Shown here one piece after another: positions 13,159 through 26,404 of a DNA stretch of 64,000 nt (position 1 is the stretch's first letter; every line of letters starts with the position of its first letter). Both the position numbers and the translations under genes were made by a program. The notes under the pieces are model-generated. The model was not told where the DNA came from and did not search any database. It saw only the letters and a program-made list of their open reading frames with translations. The DNA is from Mangifera indica (Eukaryota > Streptophyta > Magnoliopsida > Sapindales > Anacardiaceae), in NCBI RefSeq assembly GCF_011075055.1, contig NC_058141.1, positions 15,757,639 through 15,821,638 on the forward strand. Direction: 5' to 3'.

Positions 13159-16100
13159 ATGGCGAGGGTTCTAGTACACATGGCTAATGTCCCTGCCTTG
13201 GTTCCTCCCGGTAGAAGGCTTGGTCAGTCTCAAGAATCTTTTCAGTCAAGAAGGAATGTTAGAATGATGAGCTGTTTACAAGCACCTGGGTTAAGAATAA
13301 GCAATTTTTTGGGGTTGCGAGGCTCCAATGCTTTAGATACTCTGGCAAAACCTGGCATAAATTTCCACTCGAGAGTGGACAGTTCACTCTATTCTGGACA
13401 AAGGAGGACTGGCCGAATGGTTGTTAAAGCCATGTTTGAGCGCTTTACAGAAAAAGCAATTAAAGTCATCATGCTTGCCCAAGAGGAAGCAAGAAGGCTT
13501 GGTCACAATTTTGTTGGCACAGAGCAGATTCTCTTGGGTCTTATTGGTGAAGGTACTGGCATTGCTGCAAAGGTTCTAAAATCAATGGGAATCAATCTTA
13601 AAGACGCACGTGTAGAGGTGGAGAAAATAATTGGAAGGGGAAGTGGTTTTGTTGCTGTGGAAATTCCATTTACTCCTCGCGCAAAGCGTGTTTTAGAACT
13701 CTCTCTGGAGGAAGCCCGTCAATTGGGTAGTGTAAATTTTACTTCTCCTGGTTTCAGTGATGCCTTTTATTTTTGATCTAGGTGATTTTGGAAAGTGTTT
13801 CTTATCTAATGGTTTTTGTTCATTTTGAATTTGTTTCAAGCCTGGCCGTTTGCACATCTGACCTAATTTTGAGATATTTCAACATGTAACCTATGCCTTA
13901 ATTAGGATAAGACTGAACTTCCAGATATATATTGTTTGGTTTACATCCTTGTTTGTCTAGATTGTATTGGGATCAAATATATATACCCAATTTAACCTGT
14001 ATATCCATCTCAAAATCTTTTAAATTTGATGAGATATTTACAATCATAAGGTAAGCTGTTGACTTTGACTCAGCCTGCTTTTGTTGAGTTCGAAACAATA
14101 ATTATATTAGTTATGGGCTTGACTATATTATAGTTGTATATGTCTTTCATTTGGTTCTAATGAACTTGTCAGAGTCTTAAATCAACGCAAATACTTTATT
14201 TTTCCACCTTTGTGGTGTATTTGCATATGCATAAGTATCAGCTTGCAGGATAGATTATTGTTTTATCTTTAAATGTGAAATAAATTTTTTGGTTGCTCAC
14301 AAATCTGCATGTATCTAAAATTTCAGGTCATAACTATATTGGATCTGAGCACTTGCTGCTTGGGCTTCTTCGTGAAGGGGAAGGTGTAGCAGCCCGTGTG
14401 CTTGAGAATTTAGGTGCTGACCCAAGTAACATACGCACCCAGGCAAGCAACGCTTATAGATTGCTTCTTAACCTTGTTTTGTTTCATTTATGGAATCTTT
14501 GATTGTTATCTCTGTTTAAACAAGAATAAATAAATTTGATATGCTTTTCATTGGAGTGAATAGGTTATTCGAATGGTTGGTGAGAGCACAGAAGCTGTTG
14601 GTGCTAGTGTTGGAGGAGGAAGCAGTGGCAATAAGATGCCAACGCTGGAGGAGTATGGAACTAATTTGACCAAGTTAGCAGAAGAGGTAAATTGCAGTTG
14701 CTGTTGTCCCTTGTTCTGCATATACTTTGAAATTGGCTGTTGGAGTGAAGATGTATAATCCTATTTATCTTTCTTTTAGGGTAAATTGGATCCTGTTGTT
14801 GGAAGACAGCCACAAATTGAACGTGTTATCCAAATTTTGGGCCGTAGGACTAAGAACAACCCATGTCTTATTGGAGAACCTGGTGTGGGTAAAACGGCTA
14901 TTGCAGAAGGCCTTGCTCAACGAATTGCAAGTGGTGACGTACCTGATACTATTGAAGGAAAGAAGGTGGGTCCAACTTCAGAGTGCTTAGCAACTTAGAA
15001 TCATTCATATGTGTGCATGAACCATCTGCTGCCTTGTTTCTGATCTTTTAAATATCATTTGTTATTCTGATAATAAGTTTCATACTTGCAACTATGTTAT
15101 ATAATTGGCTAGTTAAATGTGTTATTGAGAGGTTTGTGCATATTGAATTTATGTATGAGTAAAAGTGATAGTTGTTACCAGATGGATGGTGACATTCAGA
15201 ATTTGGTACTTTTAATGGTAAATGCTGTTGGGCGTGAAGATGCAAAAGTAGAAGTACAATTCTCACTATATGTGTATTTGCATGTGAATTTGTGGAGAGA
15301 ACAGGATTTGGTATGGAAACTATACAACATAAACAGTTTAGCTATAATGATGTGTACTGTTGAATAGATAGTTCTTCTGTTCATCATCTTTGTAGATGAA
15401 TTGGAGTTTCTTATTTTGAACATATTATTTTCATTTATTATGGGAAATTCTTAGATATGCTATTTCTGTAATGTGGACCTTAATGAATCAGAGGCAGTGC
15501 CTTCTTAATTTGGTATATGGGTTATACATAATTTAAAGATAACAAATCCTGTTTTATGTCCCTGGTTTAATGGCTTTGAATTGTGTCAAAGAGATGACCA
15601 ATCTGAAGATCTTTCAGTTTCTTTATGCTCATGACATGTTTTAATCTCTGTGCATTCTTAGGACTGAAATATGTACAGAATAATAGTTTGTAAAAAAAAC
15701 AGATGCTATAATGGATCATTTTTCTATTTTATTGAGTTTTAGGTTATAACTCTGGATATGGGTCTTCTTGTTGCTGGGACAAAATATCGTGGAGAGTTTG
15801 AAGAAAGATTGAAGAAACTAATGGAGGAAATCAAACAGAGTGATGAAATAATTCTTTTCATTGATGAGGTGCACACCTTAATTGGAGCAGGAGCAGCAGA
15901 AGGGGCAATTGATGCTGCTAACATTTTAAAGCCAGCTCTTGCAAGAGGAGAATTGCAGGTAACTCTTACAGATACATGCAATTCATAAGTTGATAGACTT
16001 TTCTGGTTGCCATAGTTGTTCATGAGGAAGAAGAGGTAGTTCTTTGTTGAATTATGTGCTGTTATGGCTGGTTGGTTCTAAATGTTAATATATGTATGAG

Positions 16101-18915
16101 GAATCCTATGCTTTTGCTGGCATTTCTGTTTCTAGTCTTACCTTTATATTCTATCATTTGATGTGTTGAGAAGGGTATCTTTCAGTGGAAGTTTAGATGC
16201 AAGATGGGATTTGAAGCTTTTGTTGGCAGCTCTGTTTCTAGGCATACCTTTATACCTATTATATGATATGTTGAGAAGGGTGCTTCTTGTATGGAATGTA
16301 AGACACAACTGCAGTATTTTAGATTGTGTGTTAACATTATGTACTTTTGGTTGAGCCTTTGGTTATATTTTCATAATACCTTGGATTATGAGTTTCTATA
16401 GGTGATGCATGTATGAACTTGTTATTTTGAATTTTTGAGTTCTTTTATTTGAACTGTCAGAATCTTGTTCCAAAGATATAGTAAATTGTTGATACTGACT
16501 TGTGTACCATTCACAAAGAGAGGGAATTTTTATTTTAATCCAGAATGATCACACAAGGAGACTGGGTTTATTTAAAAATTCAGCTGCAGCTGATGGTCTT
16601 TCTTGGCTGTCTGTGAGCTGCTTATACATTGGATCTCTGCCAAGTAGTTTCTGATTAACACTACTCTGTGCAGTGTATTGGAGCCACGACACTAGATGAG
16701 TATAGAAAGCACATTGAGAAGGACCCAGCATTGGAAAGACGTTTTCAGCCTGTCAAAGTTCCTGAACCATCAGTTGAGGAAACAATTCAGATTTTGAAAG
16801 GACTGCGAGAGCGATATGAGATTCACCACAAACTTCGTTACACCGATGAAGCACTAATTTCTGCAGCACAGCTATCTTACCAATACATCAGGTTTGCTGT
16901 ATGAAACATGGTTCAATTGTTATTTCTCCTGCCTTGGTGTTGTAAGATATAATTCATTTCCAGGTTAGCATTGGGAGGTCCAATAAATAAAAACTTTGGG
17001 AAATGGAGCTGTAGACATCATCTATACCATACTGAAACTTCAATTGTGCCTGAAAAGTCTATTTTATTGTGAAATATAGTTGATAACCAAAACATCTACT
17101 TGATGAAAGTTTATTACAAAACTAAGTGGCCTTTGTAGATGCCAACTGAGCCTGATAATAAACTGCTCTGTTGCTTTGGTTCTGTTGGAACTGATAATTT
17201 GTGGATGCTGATAAGATGATTGTGTTATCTTCTTGCTGGTTTATTTGAAATGTTGTATCCTAAACCATTGGTATTTCTCAACTTTTCAGTGATCGCTTTC
17301 TTCCTGATAAAGCAATTGATTTAATTGATGAAGCTGGTTCTCGAGTTCGGCTTCGTCATGCTCAGGTATGAACTGATATTCTAGATTAGCCATTGTCTAC
17401 CATGTCTTGTCCCACCTCACTTATGAATTGATTACTCGCATCATTGTTGCTGCAGCTCCCTGAGGAAGCTAGAGAGCTTGAAAAAGAGCTTAGGCAGATC
17501 ACTAAGGAGAAAAATGAAGCTGTTCGTGGCCAAGACTTTGAAAAGGTGTGATCCAGAATGTTGGTTTTGGGTTTGTTAACGAGTGCAAATTGAATTTTAT
17601 TTTTATTTTTTATTCTGAGTGCTTGCTGCTATCAAGCATAAAATGTTTGAGTGCTAATAATAGTGTGACTTCTTTGGTTGGCCCACATCTCTATTTAACC
17701 AGTGTATAATGCCTCTAATTTTTTAAACAGGCGGGGGAGTTACGTGATAGAGAAATGGACCTTAAGGCTCAGATCACAGCCCTTATTGATAAAGGTAAGG
17801 AGATGAGTAAGGCAGAGACTGAAGCAGGTGATGTGGGTCCTGTTGTAACTGAAGTGGACATTCAACACATTGTCTCTTCGTGGACTGGCATTCCTGTTGA
17901 GAAAGTTTCAACCGATGAATCTGATCGCCTACTCAAGATGGAGGAGACCCTCCATGAACGAGTCATTGGTCAGGATGAAGCTGTTAAAGCCATTAGCCGT
18001 GCCATCCGCCGTGCTCGTGTTGGACTAAAGAACCCCAACCGACCAATTGCTAGTTTCATCTTTTCTGGTCCTACTGGTGTAGGGAAGTCAGAACTGGCAA
18101 AAGCACTTGCTGCTTATTATTTTGGCTCAGAAGAAGCCATGATTAGGCTTGATATGAGTGAGTTCATGGAAAGACACACAGTCTCTAAGCTTATCGGTTC
18201 TCCCCCAGGTTATGTGGGTTACACTGAGGGTGGTCAGCTGACTGAGGCTGTTCGGCGTCGTCCATACACAGTAGTACTCTTTGATGAGATTGAAAAGGCT
18301 CATCCTGATGTTTTCAACATGATGCTTCAGATTCTTGAGGATGGAAGGTTGACAGACAGCAAGGGAAGAACTGTAGATTTCAAAAATACCCTTCTAATTA
18401 TGACATCAAATGTTGGTAGCAGTGTCATTGAGAAGGGAGGACGCCGCATAGGATTTGAACTTGATTATGATGAGAAGGATAGCAGTTATAACAGGATTAA
18501 GAGTCTGGTGACAGAAGAACTGAAGCAGTATTTCAGGCCTGAGTTCTTGAATAGGTTGGATGAGATGATTGTTTTCCGGCAGCTCACTAAGCTTGAGGTA
18601 AAAGAAATTGCTGATATAATGCTTAAGGAAGTGCTTGATAGATTGAAAACAAAGGAGATAGAGCTTCAAGTAACAGAGAGATTTAGAGAGAGGGTGGTTG
18701 AGGAAGGGTACAACCCAAGTTATGGTGCTAGGCCTTTGAGAAGAGCAATTATGAGACTTTTGGAGGACAGCATGGCTGAGAAGATGCTTGCAAGAGAAAT
18801 TAAAGAGGGCGATTCGGTCATTGTAGATGTAGATTCAGACGGAAATGTTACTGTGCTCAATGGCAGCAGCGGTGCTGCTCCCGAGTCATTGCCAGACCCA
18901 CTTCCAGTGGTTTAA
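13159..18915 (+). CDS. CLPC: Plastid Hsp100 chaperone ClpC (Clp protease ATPase)
   Basis: Nine coding exons give 925 residues: 13159-13726, 14327-14442, 14564-14686, 14780-14965, 15743-15958, 16674-16891, 17290-17365, 17456-17545 and 17731-18915. ClpC unfolds stromal substrates for the ClpPR protease and helps pull precursors through the TIC translocon. The first 90 or so residues form a Ser/Arg-rich chloroplast transit peptide ending near VVKAMFERF. Two Clp-N repeats follow, then NBD1 with Walker A GEPGVGKT (301-308) and Walker [10 protein letters not shown], a UVR/middle segment [14 protein letters not shown], and NBD2 with Walker A GPTGVGKS (644-651) and Walker [13 protein letters not shown] in NBD2 is the likely ClpP-docking loop. 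ATG 13159 is chosen because an acceptor at 13140 removes the upstream in-frame codons. The intron after 14442 has a GC donor. CLPC1 versus CLPC2 cannot be decided from this window. Confidence 0.96.
16110..16281. repeat. Direct repeat inside ClpC intron
   Basis: Two diverged copies of about 66 bases (16110-16176 and 16216-16281, offset 106) start with GCTTTTG and end with TGTTGAGAAGGGT or ATGTTGAGAAGGGT. They explain the apparent ORF in this intron. It is a local tandem duplication without a visible function. Confidence 0.7.
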
Positions 18916-19181
18916 CCCTTCTATTTGATCTGTTTGTATTTTTTTTGTTATTTTTTGGGCCTCCTTTGAACTGGCTATATAATCGTAGTCAATTTTCTGG
19001 GAGGGGCTACACGCCAGTAGAACTGGAAGCTGTTAAATCATTGGTGGTGGGTTTACAAGGCTGTATTTGTTTACACAATGAATAGCATATACGGTTGAGG
19101 TGCATGTTCTCTTTTAACATTCAATTTCAATGTTCCGGATCTATGCATGAGTTTCTTATCTAGTGCTATAAATAGGTATTC

Positions 19182-22100
19182 TCACTCATCCATAAGGGAA
19201 TTAGACTCTCTGTGTAGAGTCACACTCCCACTTCTGCTTATCTTAAGTGCATCTAACGCCTTTTGTATCTCCATATTCATGGCACTGTCCACACTTCCCG
19301 ATGACAGCTTCTTGTGAGCTTTCTGCAAATGCAGCTTAAGAGAGCTGCCGCTCAGACCAGCATTTTTCCCACATACGGGACATACTTTCATCATTGGCTT
19401 CCGCTGTTGCCATTCCATTGACATTTTCCCATGCAGTTTCTTGTCAAGATCCTGTAGAATCCTTGCAAATCCATCGTTAGGCTGGGCTCGGCGATGAGCT
19501 CGTTTCAGGGTGTTCCATGCTTCTAATAGGGTAAAATTTCTGCAAGACAGATCATGAACTGCCATATTTATCTAAAGAAATAAAGTATTCAACAGATTTC
19601 TTCTGGCTTATAAAATTGCGATTCACTTACTTTCTGAGCATCAAGTATGCCATAACCAGTGTTGCACTCCTACTCCTTCCTTCAAAGCAGTGCACCAGAA
19701 CCCTCCCGCCAATTTGTTCAACATGATCAATAAAATCTGAAGCTTTTTCAAAGATGCTGCTAATGTCCGTATCCTCATGGTCACTAATCTATTCAAATTG
19801 GGCAAACAATGTATCCATGAAAAAAGATTACAAACAAATCCAGGAAATTACAACTTTTACAGAGTTGTTGTCTACAATCTATAATGCCTAAATATCGGGT
19901 TTCTAGGAGACAAGTTATCATGTAAATCTATACCACTAAATTAAACAAGGAATGGTTCACATTGGCTCAAAGTAACCTTCACAACAGGCAAGCTATTAGG
20001 TTTTGTAGAAAAATAGAAAAGCATACATGTAGTTCTTAAACATATTTTTCACATGGTCAAGAAAAAGAAAGGGTGGGGAAGAATTTCCTTGTTCATGTAT
20101 GATTTCTGGAGAATTACGATCTGAAGAAACTATGCACAGCTTCTGTCAGATATATAAAGCAAATGAGAAACTCACTGTAAAAGCAAATAGACTGATATTG
20201 GAAATAGAGAATGAGGAAAGAAGCACTTACAGAAAAATTTTTGTACTCAAATAGATCTGGATACTGAGAATCTGACTGTCCAATTTCATTGGAGCATAAA
20301 CACAATATATGAGTAATACCTAAATGTTTCAGTGTGTAAACAGATCTTGCAGCCAGGGCTCCGCCAATGAACAACCTACATGTAACTGAAGATGGCTTCT
20401 CTGTGTTTGCAGCCTCAGATATTAATGTTATCCTCTCAAGGATGTGCTCAAGTCTGACCTGTATGTTGCAATGTAGATGAAAAAGGAGATTAGAAAAAAA
20501 ATTACTGATAAAATACAAAAGAATTCTGCATCTCATAAAATTGAATCCCAGTAGTTGGGTCATACTATTACCTTCAGTTCATATGCATCAACAACACTGT
20601 TATTATCACTAACTTCAAAGAACCCCGAATTGAAATTGTTTTCCAGGCAGAGTTTAACAGCATCATTTTTTAACATTTCATTCCATTGTTCCAATTCTTT
20701 ACTTGATTCAGCATCAACCTAAGCAAGACCATTGTAACATTACACAATAAGACATGAGGAAAAAAATTTCAACTCAAAGTAAAGCCTCTTTTATAATTAC
20801 TAAACTGAAATACAACACAGCAAAACAACTGAGAAGTAATTCCTTAACAAACATCTGACTTACCAAAAAGGAAAGGAAGAAAAACAAGAGACAGGCAACT
20901 AATTAGTCATCATAATTATTTACAAATTTCTCCCATAAGACAATCCACAAAAAGAAATCTTATAAAATGCATACAAAAGTTGTAAGCCAGAATTGTGACT
21001 CCTTATAATCTAACAGCAAAAACTACCCAACTCATAAATGCAAATTTCTGCATCATGCCAGACAATGTCATCAGATCATTGTCACTGTAGTATAACATAT
21101 GCACATATCAGCAGTAAAGTTAAGCTGATAAACCAAATTTAGCAAAGGATTAATTTGATTATGTTCTGAAAGTTATAATTGTAAACTGAATACAAAATAA
21201 CTGCATATAAAGTATAAAATAACAATTCATCTCATTTAAAAGAATAACCTTGGCCCATTTATGGAAATCACGGAGTTTTGCTGTCAATCGCATGCTACGA
21301 TCTCCACTCCCCTTGTAAAACTTTCCATGCCATCCCTCTCGTGACATGGGTGAAATAGAGTCTGAGCTTTCTTTAGATGATGACCTAGGAGCTGTTTTTT
21401 GCAATTCTGTAGCACTAAAATCTGGATTGCTATCATTAAAGCACCGTTCCTTGCTCAGTGGAGATGGAGAATGGAAAACATCAGGAGGATTTGAAGGTGA
21501 TTCAGGAGCCAAACATTCATCCTTGTCAAAATCCCCAGAAGTCTTATTTATGATTTTAAAAAATGATCGTAACAGGCCATCCAGTTTTTGGTGAAGTGTA
21601 AGCAGGAATATATGAAACCCTTGAAGATCTCTGAGAGCAGCACGAAACCCACTGCGAAATTCATGAGCAACCAAATTCATTTGATTCACCTGCAAATCAG
21701 TTGTCTCAGCATCTTCTAACAAAGGGGATCCCAGTTTCCCTCCTGTTATATCATGTAACAGATTAGAGGCGTACTCAGAACTGTTGAGAAGTAACTCAAC
21801 CAACTTAGGATAATTTGCCTTGTCATGTGCACGTTTTCCTGCAGGAGGACGGCGAGGAACAACAGAGTCAATAGCCACAATATGAAATTCAGAGCCAGTT
21901 GATTCATCAGATGTTTGACTTCCTTGGCTCATTTGACTAGATTTTGGAGATTCTATGATATCAGAAAGATCTGAGCTCTGAGATACCAATCCTGGATTAT
22001 CAGCATTCAATCTGCAATCTATTGAAGTGGCCCTTCGTTCCTTTTGAAGAGCTCTAAGCACTCTTGGTCGATATCTCTTAATTGCAGAATCAAACGCTTC

Positions 22101-24676
22101 CTCCAGTGAATCCATGGTTACAGAAGCGATTTTGTCTGCCAACAAGAGATTAGCAGGATTTCCACGCCATCTGAGTTCACGGCAAGGGAGTCTATCTTCA
22201 TTTCTAATAATAAGATCCAACATCAAGACTCTGCCAAGAGCTGCTGCAGTCTTTGCTGCAGTTTCCCTTGTTTCAAATGCAATTGAGCTTTCCAACAAAG
22301 GAGATCCATGAACATAACTGCAAACACAGAATATCTTGATCTTATGAGCGCCACCCTAAAAAATAAAGAATAGTCTCAAAAGAAACTTATACAGCAAACC
22401 ACATATCCAACTTGCTCCACCAGTTGTTGCCTATTGTGATGTATTTATAGTGAAAAATTAATATAGACAGATGTCATGTTCTTAACTTGGTCTAAAATCC
22501 ATGGTGCTAGAAGAAAACTAAAGGTAAGCACCATGAAAAATCTTAAACTACTGAACAGAGTTAATTACCTTCTCAAAGATACTAATGTACAGACTCAGTT
22601 GACCCAATCCAAGTCACTAAACTTCCCAATAGTACAGAAAGTTACAGGATGGTTTAAGTACCCTAGTGTCCATGAGAACTATATTCAACAAAGAAGATCA
22701 AATGCAGGTACACAAACCAACTGAATGTCCATTTTCACCTTGTTCTATCTGTCAAATACAATGAAAGCACCAAAAGAAGCACAACAAAATATTGTGTTCT
22801 AGCAACTCATTCACTTAATTTTTCATGTTCACCTCATAAGGAGAAGGCATCGACTAAGTTCAAGTGCTTCCAGAAGTTCAGTGCATGTCATTTCACCAAT
22901 CTCGTCTCCTTCTGAGGTTGCAGTAGCTCTTGCTTTTTCTGCAGCTTCCTTAATCTTTAGCCACTCTGGATTGCCATTATGAATTACTCTAGCCTGTTAA
23001 AATTGAATAACTTGTAAATGAAATGATATAAAGGAAGTTCTAATAGAATAAAGGTAAGGACACACCACCTAAGCTGACAGAAATAAAAGGTACAAATTTA
23101 TAACCTGAGGAGTTCGGACTCCAAGCCACTTGGCAAATTCATATCCAAGGCGTTCTGATTGGGTGGCCATCCTTGAAGATGAGAACTTTATAACAGCTGC
23201 GGCCTCATTTAGAGAAAGATCATCGAAACTGAGCTGGTTGAATAGGGCAAAGAAAACAACTCCCCCAGAATTCACAGTAACCTACATGCACGCAACTGAA
23301 AAAATTTGAGGCAGCAAATGAGAACATAACCAAAGATGCTTTTTTTTTTCCTCAGATTCCTACATTAGGCAGGCTTCATGTTATCACTATTGCAAAAAGG
23401 AATAATCAAGCACATGATATATAGATTCAAGTAATTAAAAATTAAAAGAACTAGAAAGTAAATTTGTTGTTTGCATTCCTATTCCCCTTCCCTTCATCTA
23501 AAGTAATGGAATTTCAAACTAAATTTAAAGATTATAGGTGTCATTCACAAACCTCAAGGGCTTTATTCAGTTCATCCTCAGACTGCTCAGTGCTACTACC
23601 ATGCTCAGTGTGATGAAGTGAAGAAAGCATATCCCAAGAAAAAGAGCTTGACTCGATATCCAATATACCAGCTTTCCCTAGTCTTTCCCACAAATTAATA
23701 TCCGAAGCTTGCCCAGCTGGCAAAGGACCTTTAGAATCATCAAATGATTCTCCTGCACTAAAAGGAAACCGACAACTATATAACAACAACCACTGAGGGC
23801 TAAATTATTAGTTCGTGGTATCTCATATGCTGCAATTTGAAATTGCATTTGATAGAAACACCAATGTAAAATTGCTGCAGAACAGATTTCATAAAAAAAA
23901 TCAGAAACTACTATAATTACTTAATAAGACAAAATACCATAAATTTTTTTATACCAGTAAGACATTTCATCCCACTCTTTTATGTGTCATTTACGAGGGC
24001 TTTAAACCATAATTTCTAAACAATTAAACAGCATCCAAATCACATCCAAAAAACTTAGCTTCCCCACACATAATATGATGATCAGTACTTGAGTAATTTC
24101 TCAGCATTAAAGCAGTTTCTTAAAGGTAAGACCAAACCATATAATTGCAAAGTAATTAAACAAAAGTGCAGAAAAAGAAAGACCTAGAAGGTATGGTATG
24201 AAGCCTATGAAGGCGGCGAGGGAAGCCGGAGGAGCGGTACTTGCCGCTACGTTTACGAACAAGTTCCAACCATTGGGTGAACCGATACGCCGGCCCAGCA
24301 GCAATGTCTCCCAACATATACAACACCTGCATTATTTTTTCACCCACGTCAATAAATTGGTTCCTCTTACAAAATCTAAATGAAAACTTTAAAACATAAA
24401 AAACTTACCCGGGAAGTCAGTGTAAGGGGTAAAGGTGGTTCAAGTTCGTCAGATCCGGAGTCCAGCTCTTTCTCTTCCTGCAAGTGCAGTTAAGAGCCAA
24501 CTATGTGAGTGAATCAACATAATTTCAGTTGGAGATTGAAACAGATACAAATATACATCAAATAGTGAAATAATTTGTTTTGAAAAAGGAAAAGTTGTTG
24601 AAAATATTAGATGAACCTGGTGCTGGGCAGAGTTGATGATGATTGCAGGTGGTTGTTCCTTTAACTCCTTAACCAT
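19182..24676 (-). CDS. PHS1: PHS1-type tubulin kinase/dual-specificity phosphatase
   Basis: Eleven coding exons on the minus strand give 924 residues: 24676-24617, 24477-24409, 24326-24184, 23757-23553, 23281-23105, 22993-22833, 22317-21249, 20718-20572, 20458-20231, 19788-19631 and 19539-19182. PHS1 is known to phosphorylate alpha-tubulin under osmotic stress through an atypical actin-fragmin-kinase-like domain, held in check by its own phosphatase domain, and it binds MAP kinases. Visible here are a basic docking-type stretch FPRRLHRLH near residue 65, the kinase-like domain (about 160-335; AAVIKFSS with Lys192, MSYVHGSPL, LDLIIRNEDRLP, GNPANLLL), and the phosphatase loop HCFEGRSRS with catalytic Cys787 and Arg793. 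The tail carries a CPVCG...HLQKAH zinc-finger-like pair and a leucine-rich MEIQKALDALKIS, which resembles the known export signal. All catalytic positions look intact. The stop lies only 266 bases from the convergent ClpC stop. Confidence 0.95.
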
Positions 24677-24744
24677 TTTTTTTTTAAGAGAGAGGACGAA
24701 TGGGACTAAATTCTAGAGATTAGAGAAAAGGGAGACAGATTGCT

Positions 24745-24751
24745 TTTTATA
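24745..24751 (-). promoter_or_regulatory. Putative TATA box of PHS1
   Basis: TATAAAA on the minus strand lies about 70 bases upstream of the PHS1 start codon, so the leader would be short and free of upstream ATGs over this interval. Confidence 0.5.
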
Positions 24752-25260
24752 AAAACGACTAATGAGGTCGGCAATACAGTTTTTCATTTGGGTTTTGCTT
24801 TTGTTACCGCGAAATGAGAGTTGAGTGGGGGTCTGACCTGACCGGTTTATCAAAGGGGTGGTTGTCCCTGTCATGATGCATTCACAAGAGCTAGTTTTTC
24901 TTATCTAGTCACGCTCACATGGCATCATGGGAATGGTCTATTGAGAACGTCTACATACTCGGAGTCCGGAAATGTGCAGCCAACTCAGACCCAGGTTTTT
25001 ATTAAAAATATTTTTTTAATAAGTCCTTGTGTTTATTATTTTATAATAAATATCCGTTAATGTTCTCATACTATTAAAAAAAATTTATGGTACAAAGATA
25101 TAAAAATTACTTTAAAAAAATTCGAAAAATTAAAGATAAAAAAATTAATGAGATTAGGTCAGAATTGCATTTTCTCATATGCAGCTTAGGCTAAAACTAA
25201 AATCATATATAAAAAAATGTTATTTTGTTACATAGTCTTTTTTTTATAAAAGATATGATG

Positions 25261-25620
25261 TAATTAAGATTACACTAAAAAAAGTATAATTTAACATTTA
25301 ACTAGAATAATATCAAGTCAAGTGTAATTCAATAAAATCACACGTAAGTTAATAAATAATTTTATTAGATCATATTTAAATATACTCTAATTGAAATTAC
25401 ACTCAAAGAATTATAATCTAATTAGAACAATATCAAGTCAAGTACAATCCGATAAAGTCACATAAAAACTAGCAAGCAATCTCGTTAAATCATACTTTTT
25501 TTCCAGTGAAAAGTATGATTTAATTGAAGTTGTACTCAAAGAATTGTAATTTAGTCAAACCAACACCAAGCCGAGCACAATCCTATAAAATCACACAAAA
25601 ACTAACAAAATCACACTTTT
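25261..25620. repeat. Three-copy tandem repeat, about 130-bp unit
   Basis: Units begin near 25261, 25388 and 25521 with TAATT[AG]A[AG][AG]TT. Shared internal words are ATATCAAGTCAAGT or its variant ACACCAAGCCGAGC, then a word close to CCAATAAAATCACA. Divergence rises from unit 1 to unit 3. Confidence 0.75.
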
Positions 25621-25844
25621 GACTTATGCGATTGAGTTAATTGTGCATTTTTAATGTGATTCCATTCACCATATTTAAACAAATCATCCTTTCAAAAATT
25701 CAGAAAGGCGGGAAATTGCTCTCCCCGACCCTTGGGTGGAAAATAATAACTTACTCTTGAAAATGTACACTTAACTTCACAAATCTATGTTTGTATTTAT
25801 ATTTAAAAAAATCAATAACATTAAATATAAAGACTTGAGGCTGG

Positions 25845-25949
25845 TTTTTTTTTTTTTGGGGGGGGGGGGGGGGGGTGCGGGTTGGTGTGTTCGGGTGGGT
25901 GGTTCGTGTTGGGAGGTGGGGGGCGGGTGTTGTGTGGTGGGGGTGTTGG
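25845..25949 (+). repeat. T13-G18 run followed by G-rich tract
   Basis: Thirteen T (25845-25857) are followed directly by eighteen G (25858-25875) and then about 75 bases of G/T-only-like sequence with many GGG runs. It is unlike the AT-rich surroundings and can form G-quadruplexes on the plus strand. Such runs are also prone to sequencing and assembly error. Confidence 0.85.
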
Positions 25950-26404
25950 TTTCTTTTTTAATTCAAGCGGAAAAGAGTTGTTCTGTCTGGAATGATACCG
26001 CTTTAAGTGCTATTGGATCTTATTATTGACAAAGCAGGATCAAAGCAAAATTTTCTTGAAACATATACCACCTACGCCTAGTCTTAAACACGTTCAAATA
26101 AAGCTACTTGTAAACTTTACTAATGCATAAAATGAATTACAAAATCAATGAAATAAAAGAATCACTATTACAATCCTTCTATCATATTCAGCAAAGTCCC
26201 AATTCCCGACAGCTCTCTTGTATAATAACCAGCTACAAATTGTTGTTTCTGGATGCAATGGAAGATGGTTGACAGGAAATTCTTGAAGGACAAGAAGATG
26301 AAAATAATATATGTATAAAAAATGGAATGGCCACGGCGAGTTATCCAAAAGGGAAAGAAAAATTCAAAAAAGAAACCGTAGTCGAAACATCAAAACAACC
26401 TTCG

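Larger units (their letters stand above)
24755..26404. other. Intergenic region between PHS1 and SCD2
   Basis: This holds the PHS1 upstream region on the left and the SCD2 3' UTR on the right. Between them are a tandem repeat (25261-25620) and a G-rich tract (25845-25949). No coding gene is seen. The ORF over the G-tract is a by-product of poly-Gly and Val codons. Confidence 0.6.

Noticed and set aside
16163..16354. Leucine-rich ORF within ClpC
   Set aside because: It sits in an intron and arises from the local direct repeat at 16110-16281.
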